A DNA stretch of 64,000 bases from Pseudarthrobacter oxydans (GTDB lineage: Bacteria > Actinomycetota > Actinomycetes > Actinomycetales > Micrococcaceae), in assembly GCF_013314975.1 (NCBI RefSeq), contig NZ_JABTYH010000021.1:1-64000 (forward strand). The letters run 5' to 3'. The notes beneath the pieces are model-generated. The model was not told the origin of the DNA. It did no database searches and worked only from the letters and a program-made list of their open reading frames with translations. The position numbers and the translations under genes were made by a program. The first letter of the stretch is position 1. Each line of letters opens with the position of its first letter. Shown piece after piece: positions 17,123 through 25,880 of the stretch.

Positions 17123-17384
17123 AATCCAGTTGTTTGATTTGCCGGTGGTCGTAGAAGAACACGCCGTGGACGGTATCCACGCCCACTGATGTTCCCTGCT
17201 GGAAAACCACTAATCCCTCGCGGCGGCCCTTGAACGGATCATCCGCCACCACTGCGTCACCGATTTTGTAGGGTGACCGCGGGGCGAAGGGCTTCAGCAT
17301 GCGGCTCCATGTTTGGGCTGCAACCTTCGTCAGGCTGATGGGCCTGCCCATGCTCGACGGGTCCCGGACAACGGCTTTGGCCAT
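17121..17384 (-). CDS. Small hypothetical protein
   Basis: 87 residues from the ATG at 17384, which has GAGGAG seven bases upstream. Basic N-terminal half (MAKAVVRDPSSMGRPIS) and a C-terminal beta-rich half (YKIGDAVVADDPFKGRREGL, GVDTVHGVFFYD) that looks like a small SH3-like or KOW-like barrel. No family is recognised. It is monocistronic, and the palindrome at its 3' end overlaps its stop codon. Confidence 0.65.
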   Translation of the reverse strand: MAKAVVRDPSSMGRPISLTKVAAQTWSRMLKPFAPRSPYKIGDAVVADDPFKGRREGLVVFQQGTSVGVDTVHGVFFYDHRQIKQLD

Positions 17385-17577
17385 ATGTACCAACTCCTCG
17401 GAAGCGGCGCACGCCGCTCACTCGCGGTGCAGGTTAACCGGAACGTTCCCAGCAGAGGGCGGCCCTCCACATTCCGGCTGGCACCTTAGATCAAAGCTAT
17501 GCGCTATTCACACCAGTCACACCAGTAACAAGTACTCGCTTTTGGCGGGCCCGGTACTTGCCTGCTGCGGCAACGGC

Positions 17578-17970
17578 TCAGCGCTGGCCGTTGACGATGT
17601 CCTCAGCGTTTTCGAAGGCCCATGCCACCAGCGGAACCAGCAGCGCGCTCAGCTCATAGCCGCGGTCGGTAAGGCTGTAATCCACGCGGGGCGGAATAAC
17701 CGGCTGCGCGTCCCGGCGGACCAGGCCGTCCCGCTCCAACGTCTTGAGGGTCTGTGCCAGCATCTTCTCGCTGATGCCTTCTGCCCGGCGCCGCAGGTCG
17801 CTCCACCGCTGCTCGCCCTCGGAAAGCGCAAGCAGGATAAGGACGCCCCACTTGCTGGTGACGTGGTCCAGCACAGTCCGGCTGGGGCAACCGGCCGGGA
17901 ACACGCCGTCGGCGAGGTCAACCGGAAGCGGCGCTGCCTGGGCCGTATCGGAACGGGCACTAACTTTCAT
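17578..17970 (-). CDS. HxlR (DUF24) family transcriptional regulator
   Basis: 130 residues. The winged helix runs from CPSRTVLDHVTSKWGVLILLALSEG to YSLTDRGYELS, the standard HxlR layout, with the conserved N-terminal Cys28 that acts as redox or quinone sensor in YodB/QorR/HypR. It is divergent from the QorB-like quinone reductase gene, exactly as ytfH/ytfG in enterobacteria and qorR/qor2 in corynebacteria. It probably represses that gene and itself until Cys28 is oxidised (inference from the family). Confidence 0.9.
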   Translation of the reverse strand: MKVSARSDTAQAAPLPVDLADGVFPAGCPSRTVLDHVTSKWGVLILLALSEGEQRWSDLRRRAEGISEKMLAQTLKTLERDGLVRRDAQPVIPPRVDYSLTDRGYELSALLVPLVAWAFENAEDIVNGQR

Positions 17971-17972
17971 GT

Positions 17973-17999
17973 GAGTACCTTACCTGAAAGTGCGTACTC
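17973..17999. promoter_or_regulatory. Probable HxlR operator
   Basis: GAGTAC (17973-17978) and GTACTC (17994-17999) form an inverted repeat in the short divergent region. GTAC half-sites are typical of HxlR-family operators. It touches the regulator's start, which suggests autorepression together with control of the divergent QorB-like gene. Confidence 0.6.
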
Positions 18000-18067
18000 T
18001 CTTTTAGGAAGCAATCAGGAATGTAGGTGGTTGTGCCTCATGACAGACACCCTACGGAAGGAATTTC

Positions 18068-18931
18068 ATGAGCATCGTCATCACCGGAGCAACCGGCCAG
18101 CTGGGCCGCCACGTCGTCGAGGCCCTACTGGAGCTCAACGTCCCTGCCGGGGAGATTGTGGCCGCGGGGCGCTCCGTGGAAAAACTGGCAGGCTTTGCCG
18201 GGCGCGGAGTGCAGGTCAGGGCAATGGACTACGCGGACGCGTCCTCCGTTACCGCGGCACTGAAGGGTGCCCGGAAAGTGCTCCTCATTTCCGGCAGCGA
18301 GGTGGGCCAGCGGGTGGAGCAGCACCGTACCGTGATCGAGGCCGCCAAGGCCGAAGGCGTGGAACTGTTGGCCTACACCAGCATCGCCAACGCCGACAGC
18401 ACGGGAATGAAGCTGGCGGCCGAGCACCAGGCCACGGAGGCCATCCTGCGGGAATCAGGGGTGCCCTTCGTTCTCCTGCGCAATGGCTGGTACCTCGAGA
18501 ACTACACGGACCAGCTGCCCGGGACCCTGGCCCAGGGCGCCCTTGCGGGGAGCGCCCGGAACGGACAGGTCAGCGGCGCCGCGCGTGCTGACTACGCCCA
18601 CGCCGCTGCTGCCGTGCTCGTGGCGGAGGGGCAGGCAGGCAACGTGTACGAACTCGGCGGTGACGAGGCCTTCAGCATGGCGGACCTCGCAGCCGAAATC
18701 AGCGCGGCCACCGGCAAGACCATCACTTACAACGACTTGCCCCCACAGGAATACGCCGGCCTGCTGACCGGGGCCGGAGTGCCGGAGGCGTTCGCGGAGA
18801 TCCTGGCGGACTCCGATCTTGGCATCGCCCGCGGGGACCTCCTGGTAAGCAGCGGGGACCTGCGCAGGCTGATCGGACGGCCTGCCACCTCACTGGCTGA
18901 GGCTGTGCGGACCGCCGCTGCCGCCATCTAG
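18068..18931 (+). CDS. QorB-like NAD(P)H:quinone oxidoreductase (NmrA-type SDR)
   Basis: 287 residues. The NADPH-binding motif GATGQLGRHV is at residues 7-16, and the segment RNGWYLENYTDQLP is characteristic of the QorB/NmrA-like group, which lacks the classical Tyr-Lys pair. GGAAGGAATTTC precedes the ATG. Predicted to reduce quinones by NADPH and protect from electrophiles. Divergent HxlR regulator and GTAC operator support inducible expression. Followed by a strong hairpin. Confidence 0.85.
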   Translation: MSIVITGATGQLGRHVVEALLELNVPAGEIVAAGRSVEKLAGFAGRGVQVRAMDYADASSVTAALKGARKVLLISGSEVGQRVEQHRTVIEAAKAEGVELLAYTSIANADSTGMKLAAEHQATEAILRESGVPFVLLRNGWYLENYTDQLPGTLAQGALAGSARNGQVSGAARADYAHAAAAVLVAEGQAGNVYELGGDEAFSMADLAAEISAATGKTITYNDLPPQEYAGLLTGAGVPEAFAEILADSDLGIARGDLLVSSGDLRRLIGRPATSLAEAVRTAAAAI

Positions 18932-18970
18932 CGGCCGCACCGACAGCTTTTGCGCTGATGGTGTGCCTCC

Positions 18971-18997
18971 GGCCGGCAGCTGGGAATGCTGCCGGCC
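18971..18997. terminator. Hairpin downstream of the QorB-like gene
   Basis: GGCCGGCAGC (18971-18980), loop TGGGAAT, GCTGCCGGCC (18988-18997): a perfect 10-bp GC stem 40 bases after the stop. No T run follows, so termination would be of the stem-only kind seen in actinobacteria. Confidence 0.5.
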
Positions 18998-19166
18998 GTC
19001 GGCGCGGGGAAAGAGGCGAAGCCTCCGCTGCGGACTGTGGTGGCCACGGACAGCGGCGGCGTCCGTCCACAAGGTGGTCCCGCCGTCGTCCGCCACCCTT
19101 GACTCGGTACCGGCTTTTCCTTACGTTGGGGGCCTGCTGCCAGCCGCGGCCCAAAGGAGATCGAGC

Positions 19167-20138
19167 ATGAAAGCTATCGTGCAGGACGTCTATGGGACTG
19201 CGGACGTGCTTGCGCTGCGGGATATTGCCCGGCCTGTAGTGCGCGACGGCGAGGTCCTGGTCAGCGTGCGGGCAGCCGGAGTCGAGCAGGGCGTGTGGCA
19301 CCTGATGACCGGGCTGCCCTACCTGGTCCGGCTCTTTGGTTATGGGCTCAAGAAACCCAAAGTCTCCGTGCGCGGCCGGGAAGTGGCCGGTGTGGTGGAG
19401 GCCGTGGGAGCCGGCGTGACTCGGTTCAAGGCGGGTGACGAGGTCTTCGGAACGTCAGAGGGGTCCTTTGCGGAGTTCGTCTGCGCCAAGGAGGGCAGGC
19501 TGGCCAGGAAACCCCGGAACCTTCCCTTCGAGGGAGCAGCAGCGGCAGCCATCTCCGGCGTGACGGCCTTGCAGGCTGTCAGGGACTCCGGCCAGGTGAC
19601 CGTGGGCCAGAAGGTGCTGGTCATTGGGGCGGGTGGAGGAGTGGGGTCCTTCGCGGTGCAAATAGCCAAGGCTTTTGGTGCGGACGTGACGGGAGTCTGC
19701 AGCACCGGCAAAGTGGAATTCGTCCGGTCCCTCGGCGCTGACGCAGTAATCGACTACACACGTGAAGACTTTGCCGCTGCCGGGGCGCAGTATGACGTCA
19801 TCCTGGACACCGCGGGCAACCGTCCGCTCTCCGTCCTCAAGCGCGCACTCGCCCCGCGGGCCACACTTGTGCTTGTCGGCGGCGAAAATGGCGGAAATCT
19901 CACCGGCGGGTTCGAAAGGTCACTGGCGGCACCTTTGTTGTCGCTGTTCTCCCGGCAAAAGTACAAAAGCCTGGTGTCGAGGGAGACGTACCTTGACCTT
20001 GAGGCCCTGGCATCCCTGATTGAAGCCGGGAGCGTCAAACCCGCCGTAGACAAGGTCTTCCCGCTTGCGGAAGCACCGGCCGCCGTCAGGTATCTCCGGG
20101 AGGGCCGGAGCCTCGGGAAAGTGGTGGTCAGGATCTGA
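19167..20138 (+). CDS. NAD(P)-dependent MDR-family oxidoreductase (quinone reductase-like)
   Basis: 323 residues; ATG 19167 with AAAGGAGA upstream. Upstream in-frame sequence is non-coding in character. Zinc-free medium-chain reductase: GroES-like domain (GREVAGVVEAVGAGVTRFKAGDEV split around residues 70-90) and a Rossmann domain with GAGGGVGSFAVQIAKAFGA. Cys ligands for structural or catalytic zinc are missing, as in quinone oxidoreductases. Monocistronic; a long region (18932-19166) with only the hairpin lies before it. Confidence 0.85.
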   Translation: MKAIVQDVYGTADVLALRDIARPVVRDGEVLVSVRAAGVEQGVWHLMTGLPYLVRLFGYGLKKPKVSVRGREVAGVVEAVGAGVTRFKAGDEVFGTSEGSFAEFVCAKEGRLARKPRNLPFEGAAAAAISGVTALQAVRDSGQVTVGQKVLVIGAGGGVGSFAVQIAKAFGADVTGVCSTGKVEFVRSLGADAVIDYTREDFAAAGAQYDVILDTAGNRPLSVLKRALAPRATLVLVGGENGGNLTGGFERSLAAPLLSLFSRQKYKSLVSRETYLDLEALASLIEAGSVKPAVDKVFPLAEAPAAVRYLREGRSLGKVVVRI

Positions 20139-20249
20139 TCCCGCCGTTTTGCCGTCGCGTGAAAAGTCCGGAAGTAATTCTGAGTTCGGCTCGCTGCCTG
20201 TCCATCTCCGGACCCCTTGAATGTCAGACCCCACTGCCAGGATTGATTT

Positions 20250-21929
20250 ATGGAAGGCAATCCGGTGGTGGTGGAGGCAGAGGCGTTTGTTGATGCTTCG
20301 GTGGCTGCTTTCACGGCCGTGCTCAGCGGCGCTGCTGTTGCCGGTACGACCGGTTCTGGGACGGCTGTTTCCGGTCCGGGTGCCGCTGGGCCTGGCGTCG
20401 GCGGCTGCGGTGCCGCTGGACCTGGCGCTGACGCTGGCGGACTTGGTGATGATCCGTTGCAGCGGGTTGCTGATAATGCGTTGGATGTCCTTGCGGGGGT
20501 GGCGCGGTCGGAGGCGAAGCTGGCAGCGGTGAAGGCGCAGGCGGTTCAGGTGCTCGCTGCCGCCACGAGTGTGGTGAACGGTCCGCCGTCCTCGCCGCAG
20601 GAGGCCACGGCCCAGGACCGGAGCCTGGTGGCCGAGGTCGGCTGTGCGCTGGTGATTGGTGACCGTGCCGCCGGTGCCTTGTTGGCCGAGTCCCACGCCC
20701 TGGCCACGGCCCTGCCCCGGACCCTCGCAGCGTTGGGGTCCGGGACGATTTCCTGGGCCCATGCCCGGGAAATGGTGGACCAGACCGTGGGGCTTGACCG
20801 GGCCGGGGCCGCCGCCCTGGAGGCCCACTTCCTGGATCCGGACACGCCACGGCCGGCCGGGGCGGCGACGATCGGTGAGATGCCGGCCTACCGGTTCAAG
20901 GCCAAAGCCCGCACCTGGCGGGAACGCCACCATCCCGAATCGCTGGAGAAACGCCATACCAAGGGGGTGGCGGACCGGCGGGTCGAATACCGGCCGGACC
21001 AGGACGGCATGGCCTGGCTCTCGGCCTGCCTCCCCGCCGACCAGGCCATGGCAGGCTGGAACCGGCTCAACGCCCTCTCCCGGGGAATGCAAGGCCCCCA
21101 CGAGGCCCGCACCCTCACCCAACTCCGCGCCGATACCTTCGCCCAAGCCATCCTCACCAGCGGCACCAATGCCAGCATCGGCGACGGGGCAGGTGCCGGA
21201 ACGGATCTCACCCCGTCTTCGTCAATCCGGGCGCAGGTTCTCGTCACCGTGCCGGTCGTCTCCCTCATGGGAGTGACCGATGAGCCAGCCATGCTGGACG
21301 GCTTTGGCCCCATCCCAGCCTCCATGGCACGGGACCTGGTCGCTGACGGTGCTGATTCGTTCTACCGGGTCCTGGTCGATCCGCGGGACGGGGCGCCGTT
21401 GGAGATCGGGCGGAGCAGCTACCGGGTCACCAAAGCCATGCGGAACTGGCTCCGGCTTCGCGACGGCCAGTGTCCGTTCCCCGGCTGCAGCAACCCGTCT
21501 TTGGATAACGAGGCAGACCACCTCCTCGTCTGGCACCACGGCGGGACCACCGGGATCAGCAACCTGGGACAGCCCTGCCCGAAACACCACAAACTCCGGC
21601 ACACCAGCAGGTGGAAACCAACACCAGCCACCAAAAACCAACCACCCGGCTGGACCTCACCCACCGGACGCCACTACAAAAGCGAACACCAGGACTGGGA
21701 GCCACCCCACTGGCCTGCCAGCACTCGTGTCCCTGCCATTGCCGATGCTCCGGCCCGCCCAACTGGAGACGTCCCGTACTTGGAGCCTCCCCCGGAGGAA
21801 CCCGCAGGCGGAAACCTCCTGGACCCTGGCGACATACCGGCGGATGACCCCTTATGGGACGACTTCTACGCCCTGCCGCCCATTTCGGCTCAGGAGCCGT
21901 TGACGCACTGGGAACCGGCTCTGCCCTAG
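20250..21929 (+). CDS. DUF222 / 13E12-type protein with C-terminal HNH endonuclease domain
   Basis: 559 residues. An N-terminal low-complexity Gly/Ala-rich segment (~20-75, AAGPGVGGCGAAGPGA and similar) is followed by the DUF222 helical domain. The HNH domain starts at ~408: CPFPGC, then EADHLLVWHHGG, then CPKHH, with the Cys pairs for zinc and the catalytic His. Such genes are multi-copy in arthrobacters and mycobacteria (REP13E12), and their role is unproven; a mobile or homing origin is often suggested. No clear ribosome site precedes the ATG. Right after it the sequence becomes a patch of gene remnants, which supports a mobile history here. Confidence 0.88.
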   Translation: MEGNPVVVEAEAFVDASVAAFTAVLSGAAVAGTTGSGTAVSGPGAAGPGVGGCGAAGPGADAGGLGDDPLQRVADNALDVLAGVARSEAKLAAVKAQAVQVLAAATSVVNGPPSSPQEATAQDRSLVAEVGCALVIGDRAAGALLAESHALATALPRTLAALGSGTISWAHAREMVDQTVGLDRAGAAALEAHFLDPDTPRPAGAATIGEMPAYRFKAKARTWRERHHPESLEKRHTKGVADRRVEYRPDQDGMAWLSACLPADQAMAGWNRLNALSRGMQGPHEARTLTQLRADTFAQAILTSGTNASIGDGAGAGTDLTPSSSIRAQVLVTVPVVSLMGVTDEPAMLDGFGPIPASMARDLVADGADSFYRVLVDPRDGAPLEIGRSSYRVTKAMRNWLRLRDGQCPFPGCSNPSLDNEADHLLVWHHGGTTGISNLGQPCPKHHKLRHTSRWKPTPATKNQPPGWTSPTGRHYKSEHQDWEPPHWPASTRVPAIADAPARPTGDVPYLEPPPEEPAGGNLLDPGDIPADDPLWDDFYALPPISAQEPLTHWEPALP

Positions 21930-22225
21930 CTGCAACAGCCGGCTTCCCGGGAGCACTCCGTGCAGTAAGAGCGGGTCCAAAGGACGACGTCGTGGTGGCG
22001 ATACAGGATTCCGGCGCCAACCCGGGCCCCTTCCGCCATCGCGGCCCGATACGTGCCCACTCTTCCGGGTGCCGGGCTGCGGGCTGTGAGGATGGGATCC
22101 CCGGCGCGATGTCCTGCCGTCCCATCGACAAGTTCGCGGAGAATGTCAGCACGGCCAAGGAAGTGAGCCCGCTCAGTAACCATATGGACCAGAACCTGAT
22201 GCAGGGTGGCATGGCGCCACTCTTG
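21926..22225 (-). pseudogene. C-terminal remnant of a DinB/DUF664-like protein
   Basis: On the - strand the frame from 22225 reads QEWRHATLHQVLVHMVTERA, then HFLGRADILRELVDGTAG and GTYRAAMAEGARVG, an arrangement typical of the last third of DinB-superfamily (DUF664) metal-binding proteins (His in 'HATLH' and 'VHM..E'). A TAG stop directly upstream and loss of any DinB-like sequence further 5' indicate a truncated gene; an ATG at 22183 could still allow an 85-residue product. The end overlaps the DUF222 gene's stop. Function of the intact family is uncharacterised (thiol-dependent metalloenzymes). Confidence 0.5.
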
Positions 22226-22327
22226 CTACTCCTGAATCAGCCAACAGTGTCAGAGAGCTGCGACCCGATTCATTTTCTCCGGCCGCCTTTGAGACTGGAG
22301 CGCCCTCGTACATACCGAGCCTGGTGC

Positions 22328-22921
22328 CTATAGATAGCTTTTGCGCACCGTGAACCAATCGTTTGCACCCAGCTTTCCGGGGTAGGGCAGCGGCGTCATC
22401 GGCTCCCGGAATGCCGGAAGGACCCCCACCTGCCATAAATCCTGGTAAACGATCCGACCGGGGTCACTTGTAGACAGTCGCTCCCAGGCGACCTTCTTTG
22501 CATCGAGAATTGCCAGTAGTGGATCTAAGCGGGCGGTCATACTGTCCGCGGACTCCCGGAACCAAGTGATCGCACCGATCGAATTTCCATCCGCATAGAA
22601 CGGTGGATTGGGCAGGTTCTCCTGGAACCAAGCGTCTGCAACGGCGTAGCAGGTGATTTCTTTCTCAAGGAGCCGCCCTGTCCGGCGCAGATGGTCTACA
22701 GCCACGAAAACGCCAACGGGTGCTCCAGTGCGCCCGACATACTTCGTTTGGAACCGCTGGAAGCCCGTCATTGCAGCCATGATCTCACTTATTGGGGAAG
22801 GGCCTTGCCCAAAGAGTCCCCTAACCCTGACTCGTTGCACTTCCGGACCCTGGGGCTGGCAAATGTCGAAGCTTGCGGCAACGCCATGAATTCCCACGGG
22901 CTCTACGGCGAGGTCGTGCAT
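22328..22921 (-). CDS. Hypothetical protein in an accessory patch
   Basis: 197 residues from the ATG at 22921 (MHDLAVEPVGIHGVAASFDI); a TTG at 22969 would add 16 residues. No signal peptide or membrane segment. Aromatic-rich C-terminal half (GAITWFRESADSMTARLDPL, GANDWFTVRKSYL). Base composition and codon use are less GC-biased than in neighbouring genes, suggesting acquisition. No family recognised. It is divergent from the iclR gene and convergent with nothing intact; the 22226-22327 gap is empty. Confidence 0.6.
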   Translation of the reverse strand: MHDLAVEPVGIHGVAASFDICQPQGPEVQRVRVRGLFGQGPSPISEIMAAMTGFQRFQTKYVGRTGAPVGVFVAVDHLRRTGRLLEKEITCYAVADAWFQENLPNPPFYADGNSIGAITWFRESADSMTARLDPLLAILDAKKVAWERLSTSDPGRIVYQDLWQVGVLPAFREPMTPLPYPGKLGANDWFTVRKSYL

Positions 22922-22988
22922 GTCTGTGATCCCAGACACCGTGCATACTTCAATGACGTCGAAACCCAAGCGCGGGGCGCACAGTTAA

Positions 22989-23004
22989 GTACGGGATACC
23001 GGAC
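22989..23004. promoter_or_regulatory. Hut operator-like site A, upstream of iclR
   Basis: GTACGGGATACCGGAC ends 35 bases before the regulator's ATG. It matches the reverse complement of the site before hutU (23969-23984) at 15 of 16 positions and is a near palindrome (GTxCGG...CCGGAC), so it is a likely autoregulatory IclR operator. Confidence 0.7.
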
Positions 23005-23039
23005 AGGGCTGCGAGGCCCGGAACAGCAATGGAGGGACC

Positions 23040-23876
23040 ATGGCGGTCGAAACGGAGGCCAGGCCTGAAGCAGGCAGCGCACCTCAGATGGCATCAAAGG
23101 GGACATCCAAAGTCCCCGCTGCCGAAAACACGCTGCGCATCCTCAAACTTCTGGCATCCCGTCGAGGCCCCATGGCGGCGTCGCAAATCGCTTCCACCCT
23201 GGGCCTGCCACGCTCCAGCGTCTACCACCTGCTGGGGGTGATGGAAGCCAACGGGTTTGTCCTCCACCTCCACGAGGAGCAGCGCTACGGGCTCGGCATC
23301 AGCGCGTTCGAGCTCAGCTCCGCCTACTCCAGGCAGGAGCCGCTCTCCCGGCTCGGCCGCCCGTTGCTCGCCTCCCTGGTGGATGCGCTGGGTGAGAGTG
23401 CACACCTGGCGGTACTGCACGGGCGAGACGTGCTGTACATCGTTGAGGAGCGCGCCAAGAACCGCCCGTCCTTGGTGACCGACGTCGGAGTCCGGCTCCC
23501 CAGCCACCTCACCGCCAGCGGGCGTGCCATTCTTGCGGCCCTGCCCAAGTCCCAGGTCCGTGCGCTCTATCCGAACGCTGCTGCTTTCACCGCCCGGCAC
23601 GAGGTGGAAGGCGCCATCATGAAGTACTCGGCGCTGTCCTCGCACCTGGACCGGGTAAGGCAGCGCGGTTACGCCACCGAACATGGCGAAGTCACACCAG
23701 GCTTTGGCTCCATCGCCGCCGCCGTGACGGACCACCTGGGATGGCCGACGGCGGCCGTCGCCGTCACCTTCCTCGAGGACAAGCTGCCGGCTGAGCAATG
23801 GCCGGCGCTCGCCGCCCGCGTCCAGAAAGTGGCCGATGAGCTCTCGGTGCGGCTCCATGGCCGCCCCGCCAAGTAG
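23040..23876 (+). CDS. IclR family transcriptional regulator, probable histidine-utilisation regulator
   Basis: 278 residues. The winged helix-turn-helix runs from ~30 to 80 (AASQIASTLGLPRSSVYHLL), the effector domain from ~95 to the end, with the typical IclR segments LPSHLTASGRAILAALP and GYATEHGEVTPGFGSIAAAV. It is immediately upstream of hutU-hutH, and a near-identical 16-bp near-palindrome lies before both its own start and hutU. Members of this family control histidine degradation in actinobacteria and respond to pathway intermediates; the ligand here is inferred, not shown. Confidence 0.9.
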   Translation: MAVETEARPEAGSAPQMASKGTSKVPAAENTLRILKLLASRRGPMAASQIASTLGLPRSSVYHLLGVMEANGFVLHLHEEQRYGLGISAFELSSAYSRQEPLSRLGRPLLASLVDALGESAHLAVLHGRDVLYIVEERAKNRPSLVTDVGVRLPSHLTASGRAILAALPKSQVRALYPNAAAFTARHEVEGAIMKYSALSSHLDRVRQRGYATEHGEVTPGFGSIAAAVTDHLGWPTAAVAVTFLEDKLPAEQWPALAARVQKVADELSVRLHGRPAK

Positions 23877-23968
23877 GCCCCAGCCCCACCCGAGCCGCTC
23901 CGCACTCCCAGCCACCGACCCGTCCAGTTTGGTGCCTTAACTAAAAGGGCGGCGGGGGCTCTAGGAGG

Positions 23969-23984
23969 GTCCGGTATCCCGGAC
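23969..23984. promoter_or_regulatory. Hut operator-like site B, upstream of hutU
   Basis: GTCCGGTATCCCGGAC, an imperfect palindrome (GTCCGG and CCGGAC half-sites), 91 bases before the hutU start in the 199-base gap after iclR. Reverse complement matches site A at 15/16. Confidence 0.72.
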
Positions 23985-24075
23985 AGCACCAATCCGCAGG
24001 CCCTGTTTCTGCCACCTCAGACGGGCTTTAGTAGATACAGAACTTCCAGCAAAACCACTACACGAAGGAGCCACC

Positions 24076-25785
24076 ATGGCACCCGCCGATTTCACCACCG
24101 GTGCCCGCCCGGTCAAAGCAGCCCGCGGCACCGGGCTCACCGCCAAGTCCTGGCAGACCGAAGCGCCGCTGCGCATGCTCATGAACAACCTGGACCCCGA
24201 GGTCGCCGAGCGCCCGGATGACCTGGTGGTTTACGGCGGCACCGGCCGCGCTGTCCGGTCCTGGGCCGCTTTCGACGCGATCACCCGTACGCTGGAAACC
24301 ATGGAGAAGGACGAAACCCTCCTGGTGCAGTCCGGCAAGCCCGTCGGCGTCTTCCGCACCAACGAATGGGCGCCCCGCGTGCTTCTGGCCAACTCAAACC
24401 TCGTCGGCGACTGGGCCACCTGGCCCGAATTCCGCCGGCTGGAGGCCGAGGGCCTGATGATGTACGGCCAGATGACCGCCGGGTCCTGGATTTACATCGG
24501 CACCCAGGGCATCCTCCAGGGCACCTTCGAGACCTTCGCCGCGATCGCCCGCAAGCTCACCGGCGATGAAAACGGCACCCTCGCCGGAACCCTGACGCTC
24601 ACCGGCGGGTGCGGCGGCATGGGCGGTGCCCAGCCGCTTGCCGTCACCCTGAATGACGGAGCGTGCCTGATTGTCGACGTCGACGAAACGCGCCTGCGGC
24701 GCCGCGCCGGCAAGCGCTACCTCGATGAGGTGGAGACCGACCTCGACGCCGCGATCGCCAAGGTGCTCAAGGCCAAGGAAGAGCGCCGCGGCTGGTCCGT
24801 GGGCTATGTCGGCAACGCCGCCGAGGTCTTCCCGGAGATCCTGCGCCGCCACAAGGCCGGTGAGCTCACCGTGGACATCGTCACCGACCAGACGAGCGCG
24901 CACGATCCGCTGTCCTACCTGCCCGAGGGCATCTCGGTGGCGGAATGGCACCGCGAAGCAGAAGCTGACCCGGAAGGCTTCACCAAGAAGGCGCAGGCGT
25001 CGATGGCCAGGCACGTCCAGGCCATGGTGGAATTCCAGGACGCCGGCGCCGAGGTCTTCGACTACGGCAACTCCATCCGCGACGAAGCCCGCAAGGGCGG
25101 CTACGAACGTGCCTTCGAGTTCCCCGGCTTCGTCCCCGCTTACATCCGCCCGCTCTTCTGCGAGGGACTCGGCCCCTTCCGCTGGGTTGCCCTGTCGGGC
25201 GACCCGGAAGATATCCGCGTCACCGATGAGGCCATCAAGGAGCTGTTTCCGGAGAACAAGCACCTGCACCGCTGGATCGACGCCGCCCAGGAACGCGTCG
25301 AGTTCGAAGGCCTGCCGGCCCGCATCTGCTGGCTCGGCTACGGCGAACGCGCCAAGGCCGGCCTGCTGTTCAACCAGCTCGTGAAGGACGGCAAGGTCAA
25401 GGCGCCCATCGTGATCGGCCGCGACCACCTGGATTCAGGGTCTGTCGCCTCCCCGTACCGCGAAACCGAGGCGATGCAGGACGGTTCTGACGCGATCGCT
25501 GACTGGCCCATGCTCAACGCCCTGCTGAACACCGCCTCAGGCGCCACCTGGGTGTCCCTGCACCACGGTGGCGGGGTCGGCATCGGCCGCTCCATCCACG
25601 CCGGCCAGGTCTCCGTCGCGGACGGCACCGACCTCGCCGCCCAGAAACTCGAGCGCCTTCTCACCAACGACCCCGGCATGGGCGTCATCCGCCACGCCGA
25701 CGCCGGGTACGACCGCGCCCTCGAGGTCGCCAGGGAACGCGGCGTCCGCATTCCCATGCAAGAGACAGCGTCCGAAGCCCGCTGA
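24076..25785 (+). CDS. hutU: Urocanate hydratase
   Basis: 569 residues, typical urocanase length, ATG with GAAGGAG upstream. Second step of histidine degradation: urocanate plus water to 4-imidazolone-5-propionate, with NAD as tightly bound electrophile. Recognised from [20 protein letters not shown], the NAD-binding [19 protein letters not shown] and the active-site Cys in [19 protein letters not shown]. Cytoplasmic. Followed after a palindromic repeat by hutH, probably one transcript, with IclR control at site B. Confidence 0.97.
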   Translation: MAPADFTTGARPVKAARGTGLTAKSWQTEAPLRMLMNNLDPEVAERPDDLVVYGGTGRAVRSWAAFDAITRTLETMEKDETLLVQSGKPVGVFRTNEWAPRVLLANSNLVGDWATWPEFRRLEAEGLMMYGQMTAGSWIYIGTQGILQGTFETFAAIARKLTGDENGTLAGTLTLTGGCGGMGGAQPLAVTLNDGACLIVDVDETRLRRRAGKRYLDEVETDLDAAIAKVLKAKEERRGWSVGYVGNAAEVFPEILRRHKAGELTVDIVTDQTSAHDPLSYLPEGISVAEWHREAEADPEGFTKKAQASMARHVQAMVEFQDAGAEVFDYGNSIRDEARKGGYERAFEFPGFVPAYIRPLFCEGLGPFRWVALSGDPEDIRVTDEAIKELFPENKHLHRWIDAAQERVEFEGLPARICWLGYGERAKAGLLFNQLVKDGKVKAPIVIGRDHLDSGSVASPYRETEAMQDGSDAIADWPMLNALLNTASGATWVSLHHGGGVGIGRSIHAGQVSVADGTDLAAQKLERLLTNDPGMGVIRHADAGYDRALEVARERGVRIPMQETASEAR

Positions 25786-25806
25786 CCAGCCCCACATCCA
25801 CATCAG

Positions 25807-25856
25807 TTGCTTCGTAACTGTCGTTTTGAGCCCCGAAAACGACAGTTACGGAGCAA
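25807..25856. repeat. Palindromic intergenic repeat, copy 2, between hutU and hutH
   Basis: 21-nt arms 25807-25827 and 25836-25856 with one mismatch (T-G pair possible in RNA), loop of 8. The arms contain the same TAACTGTCGTT core as copy 1 at 15104. Here it lies 21 bases after the hutU stop and 24 before the hutH start, so it may reduce hutH relative to hutU or protect the upstream mRNA. Confidence 0.9.
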
Positions 25857-25880
25857 TCGATCCACAGAAGCAGGAACACC

